DNA of 64,000 bases from Liolophura sinensis (lineage: Eukaryota; Mollusca; Polyplacophora; Chitonida; Chitonidae), in the NCBI RefSeq assembly GCF_032854445.1, contig NC_088301.1:22251808-22315807 (forward strand), written 5' to 3'. The stretch's first letter is position 1. Each line of letters begins with the position of its first letter. The notes under the pieces are model-generated. The model did not search any database, was not told the DNA's origin, and saw only the letters and a list, made by a program, of their open reading frames with translations. Shown here piece after piece: positions 59,576 through 64,000 of this stretch. The position numbers and the translations under genes are program-made.

Positions 59576-62229
59576 CACATACCAAGTCTATTTTGGTAAA
59601 TGTACATGTATCACATTGGGATATTCTGCAATTATACATACTGTATTCAGATGTATAATGCTGTTTTATTTGTACATGTTGTGCACATCTTTGAAAATGT
59701 TATCAATTTATGTGTACATGTATATGTTTAGTTTTAATGATTGTGTATGAATTTGTAGCTGTGTTGAGACCCTTTGGCATTATATATCATTAGGTTTTAT
59801 CTTTGCTCTAACAGGTTTGTGGTAAAGTTTGGGAATTGTGGAAGTGCCAAGTTTTGAATTGAAAACACAAGGCCTGGGACTGCACTGAATATTTTCAGTT
59901 AAGTCATTCTGTCAAAGACAGGTTCTGCTAAATGGACATTAAGGAATTGTTTGCCATAGCTAACCAAAACATTTTCATTAGTATCATGCAATGTTACCAG
60001 AGTTAAACATGCCATGTGACACGCACAAAATTTATTTTCAGGAAAGTGCATTTGAGCAGCATGAAATGTGGAAGTGCTCATTAAGTGTTACATTTACCTC
60101 GGTCACTTAAACATACCCCAAACGTACCCTATAAATTGTTCTGTTTAACAGTTGCTCAATTCTTCGAGATATGTCTAAATTTTCACACATTCTCATAGTA
60201 CTAAAATTAGTACTTGGTAAAAGTGTACTTTCTTTTTATGCAGTGACATTAATTTATGCCAACTGAGACTATCTAGTTTTATCTCTAAAATTCTGTTGTT
60301 CTAATTTTTTTAAATTTTGCATTACATTTATAGGCTTTCTTAAATGTGAAAATGAAAAGAAATTAGTGTACATGTAGTTTACAATCCTGTCAGTGCCTGA
60401 ACTTTTTCAGCCTGCCAGAGCGAGGCTATGTATTACGAGAGGAGAAGCTTTCCTTCTTGTTTTTTAATTTAATTTTTTAAATTTGTTTACCTTGTCGTTC
60501 CATTTAGTATGAACCTCATTTTCCATTATACGTACAGATAGTTTGTTGACAACCTTGGTAGCATTCACAGGCTTGTGCTTATTTAGCCTTTTGGTCATAT
60601 TAAGTGTTAAGCTTAAGTGCACAGATACTTATGGTTCTATCAGACAGTAATTCCTGGATACCCACAGGAACATAAAACCATGAGCCATTGGGAGTTTTCA
60701 GGCTGCTGGCAGCAGCAGGACGCATTTATCATTTATTATTGCATGTTTCGTGTAGCATGGAACAGATCTGTGTCATTCTTCCCAGCTTAGCTTTCCAGAA
60801 TACGGTTAATGTGGAAGCAAAGCTGAACACATGGCCAACCGAACTCAGAGCTAAATGTGGACATCACTTTTATACCAGTTCTGTACCTGACTGCAAGTGT
60901 CATTTATTATTGCATGTTTCGTGTAGCATGGAACAGATCTGTGTCATTCTTCCCAGCTTAGCTTTCCAGAATACGGTTAATGTGGAAGCAAAGCTGAACA
61001 CATGGCCAACCGAACTCAGAGCTAAATGTGGACATCACTTTTATACCAGTTCTGTACCTGACTGCAAGTGTTTTGATCCTCTAGTGCTATTACCATGAAA
61101 TGTCAGGGACTTTATATCTGACTGGAGTGCTTTCCATCGTTATCATCTCATACATTTCTTGCATATTTATGTGGAAATAATTCATGTTGATTAAAAGAAA
61201 AGTAATTTAGTCGTGTGTGCAATAAAATGAATAAATATATATGGTATATAATATTTTGATACATTCTGAACAAAAGCCTATTAATTTTTTTTTTATTTTT
61301 TATATTTTATAAAAGCTTATAATTCATAATTTCAGCTTTTTCAAGTAGCAAACAACACTATATGTGGCTACATTTTTCTGTTTATGTAATAAAGCATGTT
61401 CGCAATAGCATTATTGTCTCCAATTTCTGACGATTATGTTTGCAATATACTGAATGAGTTGTCACCAGTCTCAATTCAGATACATGTATGTTTCTTCTTT
61501 GTATGAAAGAGATCTCTGCTAAGCTTTATGTGTTAATTCCTAGCATACCAAAGCCAACATCCACTTAAGTCAAAAAATGTGTATCTTTGTTTAGAAAAAA
61601 ATGCCTATATATATATATATATATTTTGATATGCTCCTACATCTACCTGTAGACATATGTGTCTTCGTTAAAGATGCGAACAATAGTGAAATATATCCTC
61701 TAGTAATTTTACCTTGTGTTATTATTTTTTCTGTGTGCAAGGTTAAATGCTGTAAATAGATTCTAGACATTGTGTAACTGTTCTAGTTAGTTTTAATAGG
61801 GACAATTAACTTGTGAAGATACAGTATCAGTATTGTTGAGATATGACAGCTGATCTGTTAAAACAGGTAGTTTAGTGGCACTTTTGTGAACTATCATGCG
61901 TCGTGTGAAATGTTTTGATGTTTTGCATACATTTATGGCATGGTGACGACAGTTATTGTGTTATTAATATTAGTATTGTGTTTATCTCTAATCTGTAGGG
62001 TTCAGCTGTTTTCTTGTGGTTATACGTTTAGTTGCTGTCATATTTGTAATCCTTCTAATAATTTAAGACTATTAATGTAGAACAATTATTATATTAAATG
62101 AATCATGCATTGTTTCTTTTTGGATGTTGAAACTGTGAGAGAGAGGAAACTTTGACATTTAATTTTTTCAGAGTACAATCTGGATGAGTATATGGTACAT
62201 TGTTTATGTGTTCGGAAACTGGCTGCAAA
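59576..62229. other. spacer, no gene seen
   Basis: AT-rich sequence that could include more 3' UTR. It holds a perfect 171-bp tandem duplication (60729-61070) and a short (TA)n at about 61606-61624. Candidate AATAAA signals occur near 61220 and 61389. Confidence 0.5.
60729..61070 (+). repeat. perfect 171-bp tandem duplication
   Basis: 60729-60899 and 60900-61070 are identical base for base by eye, starting tcatttattattgcatgttt and ending gtacctgactgcaagtg. The 171-bp length keeps a 136-codon frame open, but the encoded peptide resembles nothing known. Confidence 0.97.
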
Positions 62230-62730
62230 TTACCTGTGTATGCGTTAATTGTCACTCTTTGGGGCTGAATATTGAGTTTGAGATGCAGTGTTACTCCATG
62301 GAGTGGAATATTGACTTTGAGATACACTATTACTCGATGCAGGTGTCTAAATATCGAGTATGAGATGCACTGTTACTCTATGGAGCTCTGTGAATATTGA
62401 GTATAAGATGCACTGTTACTCTATGGAGCTCTGTGAATATTGAGTATGAGATGCACCCTTACTCTCTGGAGCCATATGAATATTGAGTATGAGATGTAGT
62501 GTTACTCTATAGAGCTTTTTAAATATTGAGTATGAGATGCACTTTTACTCTATGGAGCTCTGTGAACATTATGAAATCAACTGTTATTCTGTGGAACTCT
62601 GTGAATATTGAGTATGAGATGGACTGTTAATCTGTGGAGCTCTGTGAATATTGAGTATGAGATGCACCGTTGCTCTATGGAGCTCTGTGACTATGAGATG
62701 TATGAAATGCACTGTTACTCTGTGGTGAGA
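62230..62730. repeat. minisatellite of about 43 bp
   Basis: About 11 degenerate units of gtgaatattgagtatgagat + gcactgttactctatggagc + tct. Confidence 0.9.
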
Positions 62731-64000
62731 AGTAATATGTCTGGGAAGTTATCTGTTTGAATCCTTTTTGCCTTTCGTTTGCGTTGGACAGTTGTTAATG
62801 GGAACCTGTGTCTTCCAGTTAAACTTTGGGTGTGACTTACTGGATCAGTTTTCTCTAAATTCTGGAGTGTGTTACTTACTGGATCAGTTTTGTCTGAATG
62901 AGAGGTGGTTATGCGTGGAAATTATACGAGATAAGAATCATGGCTATGTATACCAGAGCGGCAGTCCATAATTCATGGTTCTCAGCTATTGTCCGCAGAG
63001 AAACTTCGCTCCAAAATATAGGGGATCTCTGTTTGTCCTGGTCTAATGCTGAACTCATGAACAATTTTGTCTGATCAATACAGGCTGGGTCAACAGTTCA
63101 CGGCGTTCTCTGATCGAGGAATCGACGCAACGTGAGACGAATAGGAAAAAAATGCCTGTGGCGGTCTGGATTCGCAGTTCTGGCAAATTGCCACGCGCAT
63201 GTAAGACGTCATTGTTGACCCAATTCTGTATCTGATACAAACGTGTTTCAAATATATGTGTGTCCATAAGGAACGCCTGCGTTTTATGCCGGTTCATCCA
63301 TCCCACACCAAGTTTGTTGAATGCTGTACATTTAGCATCAGACATGTCCAGTTTGAAGCAGGGGTGCAACAGTAGAAAAAGCAACAACAACAAAGACATG
63401 AATAGTCATGAGTTGTCACAAAAATTCATGAATGCCTTTTCGCTTTGAGAACCTATATCAGTTCGTGTACATGTATGAACCATGTTGTTAGTATTTTGAC
63501 GTATTCATTGCATGAGGTGTTTCTTCATTATTCTATGCTGATGGTGACACATCTGGACCCATGATCACGAACCGATCTTAGACGTGAGTCAAAATTTAAA
63601 AGCATTTGAAAATTCTTATTTCTGATGTAACCAGGTCAAAATGTTGATTGATAACGTAAATTCTGGGTAAGTTATTGTACAACAAATTTCCAGCTAAAAT
63701 AATACAAAGGAATACACCAGGTTTAATGATTAATATTTTGACTAAAATCCGAGATCGCTTCGTGATTCCAGGGCCAGAGCTTCATTGGTTAATGATGCAA
63801 TACTGGTGAAGTGGAAGTTATTGTCTGATTTGGTTTTGAAAAGTCATGAATTTTTGTTTAATAAATCCGTTGCAACCCTATTGACATAAATTGATGGTGC
63901 ATAGACGTACTGTACACGTGACAGTAAAGTTTGATTAACGAAATACAACATCATACTTTGTTTGTACCCCCCCCCCCCTCCACAGTCCTGACGTTAGAAC
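62731..64000. other. window end, no gene recognised
   Basis: It includes a short direct repeat (ttactggatcagttt at about 62838 and 62875) and a C-run at 63967-63978. The minus-strand frame at 63055-63399 (114 codons) has no family resemblance I can name. Confidence 0.45.

Noticed and set aside
63055-63399. 114-codon minus-strand frame with a Leu-rich start
   Set aside because: The N-terminal Leu run comes from a CAA/GTT-rich tract; no domain, splice sites or neighbour context support a gene, though it cannot be excluded.

Overview
The window is animal nuclear DNA. Its genes are split by GT-AG introns with short coding exons, most of the space is repeats (tRNA-derived SINEs, foldback MITEs, minisatellites, (TA)n runs), and no bacterial-style operon is visible. 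The repeats suggest a lophotrochozoan, most likely a mollusc (a brachiopod is possible). They are a SINE whose core resembles the V-domain, a second tRNA-SINE with a related 3' tail, and a palindromic MITE. I cannot name the species.

Layout. (1) 1-5226, + strand: the last three coding exons of a nuclear PP2C-type phosphatase, PPM1G. (2) 5227-12021: repeat-rich spacer without a recognised gene. (3) 12022-22428, - strand: a secreted protein with a bacterial-type solute-binding fold (SBP_bac_3). Six exons were found and one short exon is still missing. Its introns are full of minisatellites, one of which is built from the gene's own splice-donor junction. (4) 22429-26475: repeats. (5) 26476-54127: a direct segmental duplication, copy 1 at 26476-39745 and copy 2 at 40129-54127. 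Each copy carries a complete eight-exon thiopurine S-methyltransferase (TPMT) gene on the - strand and a possible small two-exon transcript on the + strand. (6) 54287-57792, + strand: a three-exon XK-related membrane protein (XKR4/6/7 type, candidate lipid scramblase). The right edge of the duplication lies only about 160 bp before its start codon. (7) 57793-64000: 3' UTR or intergenic DNA with several young tandem repeats.

Both TPMT genes are open and can be spliced in frame (246 codons each, against 245 in human), and both use a GC-AG first intron. They differ by 26 substitutions in 741 coding bases, giving 15 amino-acid changes. One change puts isoleucine in copy 2 at the position of human Arg226, an active-site residue. 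The duplication therefore looks like a young pair in which one copy may be changing substrate range. The genes do not form an obvious pathway: a phosphatase tied to splicing, a secreted binding protein, a methyltransferase pair and a scramblase-like protein look like ordinary metazoan neighbours. No retrovirus-like or Polinton-like coding sequence was recognised.
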